From: an uncultured Chloroflexota bacterium
Lineage (GTDB): Bacteria; Chloroflexota; Chloroflexia; Chloroflexales; Chloroflexaceae
Assembly (NCBI GenBank): GCA_937120965.1
Contig: CAKZKA010000154.1
Coordinates: 1-33,356 of the forward strand
Direction of reading: 5' to 3'
DNA length: 33,356 nt
Numbering within the stretch: position 1 is the stretch's first letter; every line of letters starts with the position of its first letter. A program made the position numbers and the translations under genes. Of the stretch, positions 22,305-30,867 are shown one piece after another. Below the pieces are notes generated by a model. The model saw only the letters and a program-made list of their open reading frames with translations. It made no database searches and had not been told where the DNA came from.

Positions 22305-24287
22305 ATGGCTGAACTCTTCGCTCCGTTGTTCCAACCCCTGCGCCTGGGGCGGAAAACGGCGCCCTCGCGGATCGTCTTCGCCGCGCACCAGACCAACTTC
22401 GCGCGCCACAATCGCTTCGATTCACGCCACGCCGCCTACTACGCGGCGCGCGCCCGGGGCGGCGCGGGGGTGATCGTCCTCGAAGGCGGTGTGGTGCACC
22501 CCTCCGACTGGCCCTACGAGTACGCGATCTTCGGCTATGACGAACAGATCGTGCCCACGTACCAGATGCTGGTCGAGGCAGTGCGCCCCCACGGCACGCT
22601 CCTGCTGGCCCAGTTGACCCACAGCGGAATGCAGGGCACCAGCCACTACTCCCAGGCGGCCCTCTGGGCGCCCTCGCCGATTCCCGATGTCAACAGCCGC
22701 GAGATGCCCAAGGAGATGGAGCCGGAGGACATCGCCGCGGTGATTGACGGCTTTGCCACGGCGGCGCGCTACGCCATAGAGGGCGGTCTGGACGGGGTGG
22801 AGATCAACGCCGGACCGGATAGCCTGGTGCGCCAGTTCCTCTCCCCGCTGACCAACCAGCGCCAGGACGAGTATGGCGGCTCCTCGGAGAACCGGATGCG
22901 CTTCGCCCGCGAGGTGATTGCCGCAGTGCGCCGCGCCGTCGGCGATGAGGCCGTGGTGGGCCTGCGCCTCAGTGGTGACGAGCACGCCCCCTGGGCGGGC
23001 ATCAAGCCCGGCGACGCCGCCGAGATCGCCCGCATCCTCAGCAGCGAACACCAGATTGACTACCTCAGTGTGACCAGCGGCAGCATCTACACACCCCACC
23101 TGACCCGCGCCGGTCTGTTTATGCCCCCGGGCTATGCTCTGCATCTGGCCGCCGAGATCAAGGCCGCCGTGCAGGTGCCGGTCTTTGCCCAGGGTAGCAT
23201 TGTGGACCCGCGGCAGGCAACGATGGTGCTGGTGGAGGGCCGGGCCGACGCGGTAAAGATGACCCGCGCCCTGATCGCCGACCCCGACCTGCCGCGCAAG
23301 GTGCGCGAAGGGCGCGCCGAGGACGTGCGCCAGTGCATCCTCTGCAACCAGGATTGTATGGTGCAGAGTGTGCAGAACCCGCGGCTGAGCTGTTCGATCA
23401 ATCCGGCCGCCGGCCACGAGGCCCACGCCGAATTTGCCAGCCTGCCCCCGGCGGTGCGCCCGAAGCGCGTGATGGTCATCGGCGGCGGCCCGGCGGGGAT
23501 GGAAGCAGCCCGGATCGCTGCCCTGCGTGGCCACCGGGTAACCCTCTACGAACAGAACGAGACCCTGGGAGGCGCGCTGCTCCTGGCCTCCGCCGAACCC
23601 GGGCGCAAACGCCTGGAGTTGATTGGTCAGTGGCTTGAAGCCCAGATCCGCAAGCTCGGCGTGACCATCCGGCTCGGGGTGACGGCGACCTTCGAGACCG
23701 TGCGCGCCGAGATGCCCGACGCGGTCATCGTCGCAGTGGGCGGCGTGCCGGTTCTCTACCCGGGGGTTGACTTCGACAACAGTGTGCCGGTGCTGAACGA
23801 GCGTGATGTGCTCGGCGGAGCGCCGCTGCCGCCCATCGGCAAAGCCGTGGTGCTCGACGAGATCGGCGACCACGATGGCATGGCCGTGGCCGAGTGGTTG
23901 GTACACAAAGGCTGGCGGGTCGAGATCGTCACCCGTGACATGTTTTGCGGCCAGCGCCTCACCGCTACCCAGGAGCTGACCGCCTGGAACCAGCGGGCCT
24001 GGAGCAAAGGCGTAGTCTTCCATCCCCAGCAAGAGGCCGTGCGGGTTACTGAACGGACCTTGATCATGGTCGATCGTTTCAGCCGCGAGGAGCAGCGGAT
24101 CGAACAGGTGGACCTGATCGTTGACGTGACCTACGACCGGCCCGACGAGACGCTGTACTTCACGCTGAAGGAAGCCGGCTTCGGCGCCGAGGGTATGCCG
24201 GCTCTGTACCGCGCGGGCGACTGTGTGGCTCCGCGCCGGATCGGGCAGGCCATTCTCGAAGGCTATCGCGCTGGAAGGGCGGTGTGA
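22305..24287 (+). CDS. Mycofactocin-system OYE/FadH-like oxidoreductase 1
   Basis: A 660-aa FMN / 4Fe-4S / FAD protein. The OYE barrel spans about 1-340. The iron-sulfur cysteines C344-x2-C347-x3-C351-x11-C363 have the spacing of E. coli FadH and trimethylamine dehydrogenase. A Rossmann FAD motif VIGGGPAGMEAA starts near 391. Ser173 replaces the catalytic Tyr of FadH. The second nucleotide domain reads VVLDEIGDHDGMAVAE and lacks GxGxxG, as in trimethylamine dehydrogenase, which donates to ETF. Dienoyl-CoA reductase activity is therefore unlikely; I infer oxidation of reduced mycofactocin or a linked substrate with transfer to the ETF encoded downstream. The ATG at 22305 follows AGAGGAGA. Confidence 0.9.
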   Translation: MAELFAPLFQPLRLGRKTAPSRIVFAAHQTNFARHNRFDSRHAAYYAARARGGAGVIVLEGGVVHPSDWPYEYAIFGYDEQIVPTYQMLVEAVRPHGTLLLAQLTHSGMQGTSHYSQAALWAPSPIPDVNSREMPKEMEPEDIAAVIDGFATAARYAIEGGLDGVEINAGPDSLVRQFLSPLTNQRQDEYGGSSENRMRFAREVIAAVRRAVGDEAVVGLRLSGDEHAPWAGIKPGDAAEIARILSSEHQIDYLSVTSGSIYTPHLTRAGLFMPPGYALHLAAEIKAAVQVPVFAQGSIVDPRQATMVLVEGRADAVKMTRALIADPDLPRKVREGRAEDVRQCILCNQDCMVQSVQNPRLSCSINPAAGHEAHAEFASLPPAVRPKRVMVIGGGPAGMEAARIAALRGHRVTLYEQNETLGGALLLASAEPGRKRLELIGQWLEAQIRKLGVTIRLGVTATFETVRAEMPDAVIVAVGGVPVLYPGVDFDNSVPVLNERDVLGGAPLPPIGKAVVLDEIGDHDGMAVAEWLVHKGWRVEIVTRDMFCGQRLTATQELTAWNQRAWSKGVVFHPQQEAVRVTERTLIMVDRFSREEQRIEQVDLIVDVTYDRPDETLYFTLKEAGFGAEGMPALYRAGDCVAPRRIGQAILEGYRAGRAV

Positions 24288-24288
24288 G

Positions 24289-26247
24289 ATGAACCAGGGC
24301 GCCCGTCTGCTCTTTACGCCGATCAAGGTCGGCAGCCTGACGCTCAACAACCGGATCGTCTTCTCGGCGCACCTGACAAACTACGCCGAGGGGTATATGC
24401 CCTCCGAGCGCCACGTCTACTACTACCGCGAGCGGGCGCGTGGCGGGGCGGGCCTGATCATTACCGAGGAACACTCGACCCATCCCACCGATCACCCCTA
24501 CGAGAAGCTGATCCACGCCTTCAACCCGGCGGTGATACCCGGCTACCGGCAGATCACGGCTGCGGTCCATGCCGAGGGCACGCCCATCCTGGCCCAGATC
24601 AACCACAACGGCGGCCAGAGCAGCGGGATGTTCACCCGGCTGCCGGCCTGGGCGCCCTCGTCGGTGGCCGACCCGATGTTCCGCGAGGTGCCCAAGGCGG
24701 TCGAGCTGGAGGATATTCAGGAGATCATCGCCGGGTACGCGCAGGTGGCCTACCACACCCAGCTCGGCGGCTTCGACGGGGTGGAGTTGCAGTGCTCGCA
24801 CTCGTCGATCGTGCGGCAGTTCCTCTCGCGCCACAACAATCTGCGCACCGACGGCTACGGCGGCGGGCTGGAGCAGCGCATGCGCCTGCTGCGCGAGATT
24901 ATTGCTGCGATCCGCGCCCGGGTCGGGCGCAGCTACGTGCTGGGTGTGCGCCTCTGCGGCGATGAGCTGATCCGCGATGGCATTGTGCTCGACGAAGCAG
25001 TGGCCGCGGCGCGCATTCTGGAGGCCGATGGCCTGATTGACTACATCAACACCAGTATCGGCACCGCCACCCACACCCTCTACATGATCGAAGCCTCGAT
25101 GCACATCCCGCCGGGCTACGCGCTGTTCATTTCCTCGGCCATCCGCAAGGCGGTACGGCTCCCGGTGATCGGCGTGGGACGGATCAAGGACCCCATTCAG
25201 GCCGAGCGGGTGTTGCAGGAGGGCCACGCCGACCTGGTGGGGATCGTGCGCGCCCAGATCGCCGACCCCGAGTTCGCCCGCAAGTCGCGCGAGAACCGGG
25301 TGGAGGACATCCGGTTGTGCCTCTCGTGCAACCAGGAGTGTGTCGGGCGCATGGGGCTGAATCGCTGGATGGGGTGCATCGAAACGCCCGCAACCGGCCG
25401 CGAGAAGGAGCTGGGTATCGGCACGCTCCAGGCCGCGCCGCGCCCCAGGCGGGTGACCGTGGTCGGCGGCGGGCCGGCGGGTCTCAAGGCTGCGGTCATC
25501 GCCGCCCGGCGCGGCCATCGCGTCACCCTCTACGAGCGACAACCGGAACTGGGCGGACAGGTGAATCTGGCAGTCAAGGTGACCAACCGGGCCGAGTTTG
25601 GCGATCTGGTGCGCAACCTGCTCCACGAATTGCACCAGCTCGACGTGACGGTGCACACCGGTGTGGCCGCCACTGCCGAGATGGTCCTGGCCGGACAGCC
25701 CGACGCCGTAGTGATCGCCACTGGCTCCACCCCCGACCGCAACGCCTTTCCGGGCGCCGACGGCCCCGAGGTCGCCGACGTCACCGACATTCTCGCCGGG
25801 CGGGTCACGCCGGGCCGGCGGGTCATGATCATCGATCGCCTGGGCTTTCACGAGGTGACCAGCGTGGCCGAGTACCTGGCCGAGCAGGGCTGCCGGGTGG
25901 AGATCGTCACGCCAACCCTCTACGTCGGTCAGGATCTCGGCATCACTCTGGATCTCGAAAACTGGTACCGCCGCGCCCGGCAACTCAAGATCGTCTGCAC
26001 GCCGAACGTCTCAGTGCTGAATGCCGCCAACGGCGTGGTCACCGCGGTGCACAACTACAGCGGGCAGATCATCACTTTCGATCCGGTGGACACGATCGTG
26101 CTGGCGGTACAGCGGCGCGCCGACAGCGGGCTGTACTTCGCGCTGAAAGGGCGCGTGCCGGAACTGCACCGCATTGGCGATGCCCTGGCGCCGCGCCGCG
26201 CCCACGCGGCGATCATCGAGGGTGAGCGGGTAGGGCGGGCGTTGTAG
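24289..26247 (+). CDS. Mycofactocin-system OYE/FadH-like oxidoreductase 2
   Basis: A 652-aa paralogue of the preceding protein with the same layout: FMN barrel with AQINHNGGQ (102-110), cluster cysteines C344, C347, C351 and C363, and FAD motif VVGGGPAGLKAA near 391. The FadH catalytic Tyr is again Ser173 (HSSIVRQFL). The last nucleotide fold is VMIIDRLGFHEVTSVAEYL, without a dinucleotide fingerprint. The ATG at 24289 starts one base after the stop of gene 1 (TGAGATG), so translation is probably coupled and a heteromeric complex is plausible. The two copies are quite diverged, suggesting separate jobs, for example different substrates or catalytic and structural roles. Electron acceptance by the downstream ETF is inferred. 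Confidence 0.9.
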   Translation: MNQGARLLFTPIKVGSLTLNNRIVFSAHLTNYAEGYMPSERHVYYYRERARGGAGLIITEEHSTHPTDHPYEKLIHAFNPAVIPGYRQITAAVHAEGTPILAQINHNGGQSSGMFTRLPAWAPSSVADPMFREVPKAVELEDIQEIIAGYAQVAYHTQLGGFDGVELQCSHSSIVRQFLSRHNNLRTDGYGGGLEQRMRLLREIIAAIRARVGRSYVLGVRLCGDELIRDGIVLDEAVAAARILEADGLIDYINTSIGTATHTLYMIEASMHIPPGYALFISSAIRKAVRLPVIGVGRIKDPIQAERVLQEGHADLVGIVRAQIADPEFARKSRENRVEDIRLCLSCNQECVGRMGLNRWMGCIETPATGREKELGIGTLQAAPRPRRVTVVGGGPAGLKAAVIAARRGHRVTLYERQPELGGQVNLAVKVTNRAEFGDLVRNLLHELHQLDVTVHTGVAATAEMVLAGQPDAVVIATGSTPDRNAFPGADGPEVADVTDILAGRVTPGRRVMIIDRLGFHEVTSVAEYLAEQGCRVEIVTPTLYVGQDLGITLDLENWYRRARQLKIVCTPNVSVLNAANGVVTAVHNYSGQIITFDPVDTIVLAVQRRADSGLYFALKGRVPELHRIGDALAPRRAHAAIIEGERVGRAL

Positions 26248-26310
26248 CGGCCGACACACTGGCGCCGCCACTGCGTCGGCCCCACCTTGATATGTTGACA
26301 GGGATCACCT

Positions 26311-27348
26311 ATGCAAATCGTCGTAATCGCCGAAACCGAGCACGGCGCAGTGACGCGGCCAGCGCTGGAGTGTGTCGAGGAGGCGCGCGATCTTGCCAGC
26401 GCGCGCGACCTGCGGGTGCGGGCGCTGCTGCCGGGCGCCGGTCTGGAGGAGCAGGCGGCCACCCTGGCGGCGCACGGCGCCGATGAAGTGACGCTGATCG
26501 AACACGAAGCCCTGGCCCGCGCCAGCGCCGATGCCTGGCTGGCGGCGCTGGAGCCGGTGATCCGACCCCTGAGCCACCGCTCCTACGGCGGGTTGCTGCT
26601 GCTGGCCCCCGACACCAGCCATATGCGGGCCTGGCTGCCCCGGCTGGCGTTGCGCCTGCACGCGCCGATGGTAAGCCACTGCCTGGAAGTGCGCCAGGAT
26701 GGCGCCGACCTGGTGTTTGTGCGCCCCACCTACAGCGGCGCGCGCCACGAGCACCTGGTCTGCCCCGGAGCGACGGTCATCTGCGCGACCCTGGCTCCCA
26801 ATACCCGTGGCATCGGGCGGGGTGATGTGCGCCGGCGCCCTCAGGTGACCCACGTCACCCCCACCATTGATACAGCGCGCCTCCGCGACCGGCCCGTGCG
26901 CACCATTCCCGCCGATCCACGCACGGTTGACCTGCGCGAAGCCGAGCGCATCGTCGCCGGGGGCCTGGGCCTGGGCGGCCCGGAGGGCGTGGCGCAACTC
27001 TGGGAACTGGGCAACCGGTTGCAGGCGGCCGTAGGCGGTACGCGCGTTATCTCCGACCGGGGGTGGCTGCCGACCGATCGCTTTATCGGCACGACCGGCA
27101 AGATCGTTGCGCCGAAGCTCTATCTGGCCCTGGGAATCTCAGGGGCCAGTCAACATACCTCGGGTATGAACGCAAGTGAGACGGTGATCGCCGTCAATCT
27201 CGACCGTACCGCCCCGATCTTCGGCCTGGCCGACCTGGGCATCGTGGCTGATGTGCGACAGCTTATTCCCGCCCTGCTGGAGCGCCTGGCAGCCGAGCCG
27301 CAGCGCAGCGCGACAGACAATGACCATAGCCGCCAGGTGGCGGCCTGA
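26311..27348 (+). CDS. etfA: Electron transfer flavoprotein alpha subunit (EtfA/FixB)
   Basis: A 345-aa subunit carrying the exchangeable FAD of the ETF dimer. The N-terminal domain starts MQIVVIAETEHG. The C-terminal FAD domain shows the alpha signature YLALGISGASQHTSGM, followed by AVNLDRTAPIFGLADLGIVAD, with RVISDRGWLPTDRFIGTTG earlier. Together with EtfB (29207) it should carry single electrons from the two OYE-type proteins to FixC. The ATG at 26311 has a weak AGGGA upstream. Its stop TGA forms part of the edge of a family A repeat (CTGAGGTGAACATACGGGG), so the repeat abuts or overlaps the C-terminus. EtfA and EtfB are split by fixC and fixX, unlike the usual adjacent order. Confidence 0.93.
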   Translation: MQIVVIAETEHGAVTRPALECVEEARDLASARDLRVRALLPGAGLEEQAATLAAHGADEVTLIEHEALARASADAWLAALEPVIRPLSHRSYGGLLLLAPDTSHMRAWLPRLALRLHAPMVSHCLEVRQDGADLVFVRPTYSGARHEHLVCPGATVICATLAPNTRGIGRGDVRRRPQVTHVTPTIDTARLRDRPVRTIPADPRTVDLREAERIVAGGLGLGGPEGVAQLWELGNRLQAAVGGTRVISDRGWLPTDRFIGTTGKIVAPKLYLALGISGASQHTSGMNASETVIAVNLDRTAPIFGLADLGIVADVRQLIPALLERLAAEPQRSATDNDHSRQVAA

Positions 27349-27440
27349 GGTGAACATACGGGGAAACCGGGTTTCCCCACCTGCGGTGAGCCTGTCGAAC
27401 CGCACCCCTGCCTGTGGAGGCGGCAAGCCCTCCGCACAGG
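27349..27440. repeat. Interspersed repeat family A inside the ETF operon
   Basis: Edge TGAGGTGAACATACGGGG, core at 27360-27378, then CACCTGCGGTGAGCCTGTCG and CGCACCCCTGCCTGTGGAGG as in copy 2. It separates etfA from fixC by 144 bp in an operon whose other gaps are mostly overlaps. Confidence 0.8.
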
Positions 27441-27492
27441 CAGGGGCTGAGAGGGCGCAGCCCTCCTGAGCATAGCCTGTGAAGGATACGCT

Positions 27493-28929
27493 ATGGCTTT
27501 GTTGAGCAAAGAGGCCTCTCTGGCGCTGGTGCAGCAGGTGCACCGCCTGATCGGCATGAAGAACGGCGTCGCCCCTCACGACGCGCCGCGACCGCGGCCC
27601 CAGCGCAACGCGCCGCGCCCGGGCGCCGAGCGCTTCGATGTGATCGTCGTTGGCGCCGGGCCGGCCGGGAGCGCCGCAGCGCTGGTGGCGGCGCGCGCCG
27701 GGCTGAAGGTGCTGCTCCTCGAGCGCGGTGAGTACCCCGGCGCCAAAAACGTCTCCGGCGCGGCCTTCTACGGTAGCGCCATTCTCCACGACCTCATCCC
27801 CAACTGGTGGGAACAGGCGCCGGTCGAACGCTACCTGACCCGACGCGTGCTCGCGTTTATGACCGCCGAGACGTCGGTGGCGATCGATTTTCGCACCACC
27901 CGCTTCGCCGAGCCGCCCTACAACGGCTTCAGCATCCTGCGCCCGAAGTTTGACCGCTGGTTCGCCGATCAGGCCGTTGCCGCAGGCGCCTTCCTGCTCA
28001 ACGCTGCTGTGGTGGACGAGGTGCTCTGGGAGGACGACCAGGTGGTGGGGGTGCGCGTGCGCCGCGACGAGGGCGACCTGCGCGCTGATGTGGTGATCGC
28101 CTGCGATGGCGCGAATTCGTTCCTCGCCAAGAACGCCGGCCTGCAACGTGAGTTCCATGCCCATGAGATGTCGCTCGGGGTGAAGGAGGTGCTGGCGCTC
28201 GATGAGGCGATCATTCGCGAGCGTTTTCACCTCCACGACAATGACGGCCTGGCAATTGAGTATATCGGAGCCATTACCGAAGAGGTCAGCGGCGGCGGCT
28301 TCCTCTACACCAACCGCGACAGCCTCTCGCTGGGTGTCATCGGTCAGATCTCCTCGCTGGCCGAGCACAAGCGTCGCCCCTACGAGTTGCTGGAGACCTT
28401 CAAGCGCCACCCCGCGGTGGCCCCCCTGGTGCGCGGCGGCAGGGTGCGCGAGTACTCGGCCCACATTATCCCCGAAGCGGGCTGGAACATGCTGCCAAAG
28501 CTCTACACTGGCGGCATGCTGGTGGCGGGTGACGCAGCGGCGTTATGCTTCGTGGCCGGGTTGTACCTCGAAGGCATCAACTACGCCATCCAGTCGGGCA
28601 TTGCCGCAGGCGAAACCGCCGTAGCCGCCCATCAGGAGCGCGATTTCTCGGCTCGCTCACTAGCCCGCTACGTCGAGCGTCTGCGGGCGCGACACGTCAT
28701 CACCGATTTCGCAAACTACCGCCACGCCCCGGCACTGGTCAACAGCCCGCGCCTGCAGAACCTGTACCCGGAAATCATCGCCGCCGGCGCCGAGCAGGTC
28801 TTCCGCGTGAACGGCGGTCCTAAACGCAAGCTCCTGCCCATCGCCCTCGAGGCCCTTCGCCGCGCCCAGGTCTCGCCGGTACACGTGCTCCAGGACGCTT
28901 TGCAAGCAGGGAGGTCATTCGGATGGTGA
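27493..28929 (+). CDS. fixC: FixC-like ETF:quinone oxidoreductase flavoprotein
   Basis: A 478-aa FAD protein of the FixC/ETF-QO family, which accepts electrons from ETF and reduces quinone at the membrane surface. The dinucleotide fold FDVIVVGAGPAGSAA begins near 48, followed by LLLERGEYPGAKNVSGAAFY, typical of FixC. GGMLVAGDAAALCFVAGLYLEGINYA is the second FAD motif plus membrane-association segment. An extra N-terminal stretch (1-47, Pro/Arg-rich) precedes the FAD fold. Unlike mammalian ETF-QO it lacks a fused iron-sulfur domain; FixX, encoded immediately after with a 7-base overlap, supplies it. The ATG at 27493 follows GAAGGAT. It probably links mycofactocin oxidation to the respiratory chain. 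Confidence 0.93.
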   Translation: MALLSKEASLALVQQVHRLIGMKNGVAPHDAPRPRPQRNAPRPGAERFDVIVVGAGPAGSAAALVAARAGLKVLLLERGEYPGAKNVSGAAFYGSAILHDLIPNWWEQAPVERYLTRRVLAFMTAETSVAIDFRTTRFAEPPYNGFSILRPKFDRWFADQAVAAGAFLLNAAVVDEVLWEDDQVVGVRVRRDEGDLRADVVIACDGANSFLAKNAGLQREFHAHEMSLGVKEVLALDEAIIRERFHLHDNDGLAIEYIGAITEEVSGGGFLYTNRDSLSLGVIGQISSLAEHKRRPYELLETFKRHPAVAPLVRGGRVREYSAHIIPEAGWNMLPKLYTGGMLVAGDAAALCFVAGLYLEGINYAIQSGIAAGETAVAAHQERDFSARSLARYVERLRARHVITDFANYRHAPALVNSPRLQNLYPEIIAAGAEQVFRVNGGPKRKLLPIALEALRRAQVSPVHVLQDALQAGRSFGW

Positions 28930-29207
28930 GCATTCCTCTGGAAGAACGCATGCGCACGGTGCGCTTCAAGGTGGACGACCAGCCGCACATCGTCGTCAAC
29001 GCAGCCGTATGCGCGAAGTGCTCCGTGCGCGCCTGCGTCTATGTCTGTCCAGCCAATCTGTTCGTGCCGCTGGACGATGGGGGCATTCTCTTCAACTATG
29101 AGGAGTGCTTCGAGTGTGGAACCTGCTACATCGCCTGTAATCAAGAGGGCGCCATCCAGTGGTCGTACCCGCGCGGCGGCTATGGCGTCACCTTTCGGGA
29201 GGCGTAA
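28923..29207 (+). CDS. fixX: FixX-like ferredoxin, iron-sulfur partner of FixC
   Basis: A 94-aa ferredoxin. C30-x2-C33-x4-C38-x3-C42-P and C62-x2-C65-x2-C68-x3-C72 would bind two 4Fe-4S clusters. The ending WSYPRGGYGVTFREA is characteristic of FixX and of the ferredoxin domain of ETF-QO. It should relay electrons between the FixC flavin and quinone. The ATG at 28923 has GGGAGG upstream and overlaps the fixC end by seven bases. Its stop shares one base with the etfB start (TAATG), so fixC, fixX and etfB are translationally coupled. Confidence 0.94.
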   Translation: MVSIPLEERMRTVRFKVDDQPHIVVNAAVCAKCSVRACVYVCPANLFVPLDDGGILFNYEECFECGTCYIACNQEGAIQWSYPRGGYGVTFREA

Positions 29208-30067
29208 TGCGTATTGCCGTCTGTCTCAAACAGGTGCCCGACCCGGCCACGGTCGAGGTTGATCCGCTCACCGCGGCGCTGGATACGCGCCGGATGCTCT
29301 ACATCGCCGGTCCGGCTGATACGGCGGCCCTGGAGCTGGCCCTGCGCCTGGCCGGCCCCACGGGTCAGGTCAGCGCGCTGTGCGTCGGCCCACCCGCCGC
29401 CGATGCGGTGCTGCGCATGGCGCTCGCCGTCGGCGCAACGGAGGTGCGCCGGCTCTGGGTGCCGCCCTTCCTCTCGCTCCAGGCGCCGGCTCAGACCGCG
29501 CTGTTGCTGGCTGCGGGGCTGCAACGGGCGACGATCCCTGATCTGGTGCTCTGTGGCGCCCGCAGCAGCGACCAGGGCAGCGGCCAGGCGCCGGCCCTCC
29601 TCGCCGAGTTCCTCGACTGGCCAGTGGTGTGCGATGTCACGCAGATTGCTATGGAGGGGGATCGCGTGCGAGTGCAACGCCGCCTCGACCGCGGGGCGCG
29701 CGAGGAACTGGAGGTGCGCCTGCCTGCGGTGCTGGCGGTTGAAGCCAACCTGGCCCGCCTGCGCCATGCCAGTCTCCCCGGGCTGATGCGCGCCGAGCGG
29801 GCCAGCGTTCCTGTCAGCCATCTGGAGGATCTGGGGCTTGAGCCGGCCGATCTGGCCTTTCCGACCGCAAGCGTGCGGGCGGTGACGCCGCCGCGCCCGC
29901 GCACGCGCCCGATCTTCACGCCCGACAGCACCCGCCCGGCCCACGAGCGCATTACGCAGATTATCACTGCCGGCGTGACCCGCAAATCGGGCAAGGTGCT
30001 CGAAGGGCCGCCGGCGCAGATGGCCGATGCAGTGGTAGAGTTCCTGCGCGAGCGCGGGTTTGTGTAG
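29207..30067 (+). CDS. etfB: Electron transfer flavoprotein beta subunit (EtfB/FixA)
   Basis: A 286-aa subunit starting MRIAVCLKQVPDP, the standard EtfB start, with ALRLA and VSALCVGPPAADAVLRMALA following. The nucleotide-binding segment reads LVLCGARSSDQGSGQAPALL followed by AEFLDWP. Canonical ETFs bind AMP here and bifurcating ETFs a second FAD; the sequence does not clearly settle which. The ATG at 29207 overlaps the fixX stop by one base and follows CGGGAGGCG. The longer open frame to 29159 lies inside fixX and was rejected. Together with EtfA it makes the soluble carrier between the OYE-type proteins and FixCX. Confidence 0.92.
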   Translation: MRIAVCLKQVPDPATVEVDPLTAALDTRRMLYIAGPADTAALELALRLAGPTGQVSALCVGPPAADAVLRMALAVGATEVRRLWVPPFLSLQAPAQTALLLAAGLQRATIPDLVLCGARSSDQGSGQAPALLAEFLDWPVVCDVTQIAMEGDRVRVQRRLDRGAREELEVRLPAVLAVEANLARLRHASLPGLMRAERASVPVSHLEDLGLEPADLAFPTASVRAVTPPRPRTRPIFTPDSTRPAHERITQIITAGVTRKSGKVLEGPPAQMADAVVEFLRERGFV

Positions 30068-30092
30068 GTGGGGCAACCGGGTTTCCCCACCC
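30066..30092. repeat. Family A core after etfB
   Basis: GGGGCAACCGGGTTTCCCC at 30070-30088, beginning two bases after the etfB stop, in a 50-bp gap before mftE. Flanking GGTG/CACC extends the stem. Confidence 0.65.
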
Positions 30093-30117
30093 CCGGCCCC
30101 GCCAGATGGGTGACACC

Positions 30118-30867
30118 ATGACAACCCAACGCAACCTGGCCCATCTAACCTGGCCCGAGGTGGCGCGCGCGGTAGCCGAAGGCGCCACCACAGTCATTCT
30201 ACCCCTGGGGGCGACCGAGCAACACGGGCCGCACCTGCCCCTGGGCACCGATACGATCCGCGCCGAGGGGCTGGCCCGGCGACTGGCGGCGCGGCTGCCG
30301 GGGGCGCTGGTGGCGCCGGTTCTACCCATCGGCTGCTCGGACGAGCACGCGGGCTTTCCCGGCCTGTTGAGCCTCGATGCCGCGACCCTCGCCGCCGTGA
30401 TCGTCGATTGTGCGCGGCGCATGGTTGCCTGGGGCGTTACCCGCCTGGTGCTGCTCTCGGCCCACGGCGGCAACGGTCAGGCCCTGGCCCTGGCCGCTGA
30501 ACGCCTGCGCCACGAACTGCCCGTCCTGCGCGTCTGGGCGCCTGAGGAGAGGCTGGCGCCCGATGAGGCCGTTCTTGCCGTTGCCACGGGCGCGGGGATC
30601 ACTCCCCAGGAGTTCGGACTCCACGCTGGCGAGGGCGAAACCTCGGAAGTGCTCTGGCTGCGCCCCGACCTGGTGCGCGCCGAGGCTGCCGCTGCCGGTT
30701 ACTGTGGCGAGATGGCAACGATCCTCGATACCCTCCGGCGCCTGGGGTTGAAGGCCGTCACCCCCAACGGCGTGCTTGGCGACCCCGCGCGCGCCCTGGC
30801 CGCGCGCGGCGACCGCTACCTCGACGCCCGGGCAGGCGCGCTGGCAAAGGAGTTGCTCGCGTGGTAG
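30118..30867 (+). CDS. mftE: Mycofactocin precursor peptidase MftE (creatininase family)
   Basis: A 249-aa metal-dependent peptidase that releases the crosslinked Val-Tyr dipeptide from MftC-modified MftA. The metal site is GATEQHGPHLPLGTD (31-45; E34, H36, D45). SAHGGNGQ (H116) and AGEGETSE (170-177) complete the creatininase set. Length equals that of mycobacterial MftE. I prefer the ATG at 30118, preceded by GGTGA, over the ATG at 30106, which has no ribosome site. Its end overlaps the mftF start by seven bases. Confidence 0.93.
   Translation: MTTQRNLAHLTWPEVARAVAEGATTVILPLGATEQHGPHLPLGTDTIRAEGLARRLAARLPGALVAPVLPIGCSDEHAGFPGLLSLDAATLAAVIVDCARRMVAWGVTRLVLLSAHGGNGQALALAAERLRHELPVLRVWAPEERLAPDEAVLAVATGAGITPQEFGLHAGEGETSEVLWLRPDLVRAEAAAAGYCGEMATILDTLRRLGLKAVTPNGVLGDPARALAARGDRYLDARAGALAKELLAW

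Noticed and set aside
22305-24287. 2,4-dienoyl-CoA reductase as the name for the OYE-type genes
   Set aside because: The catalytic Tyr equivalent is Ser and the NAD(P) fingerprint is missing. The operon context also points to ETF-linked electron transfer.
22422-25983. Long minus-strand open frames opposite the two OYE-type genes
   Set aside because: Their His/Gly/Ala-rich translations have no family features and mirror the real genes. They are antisense artefacts.
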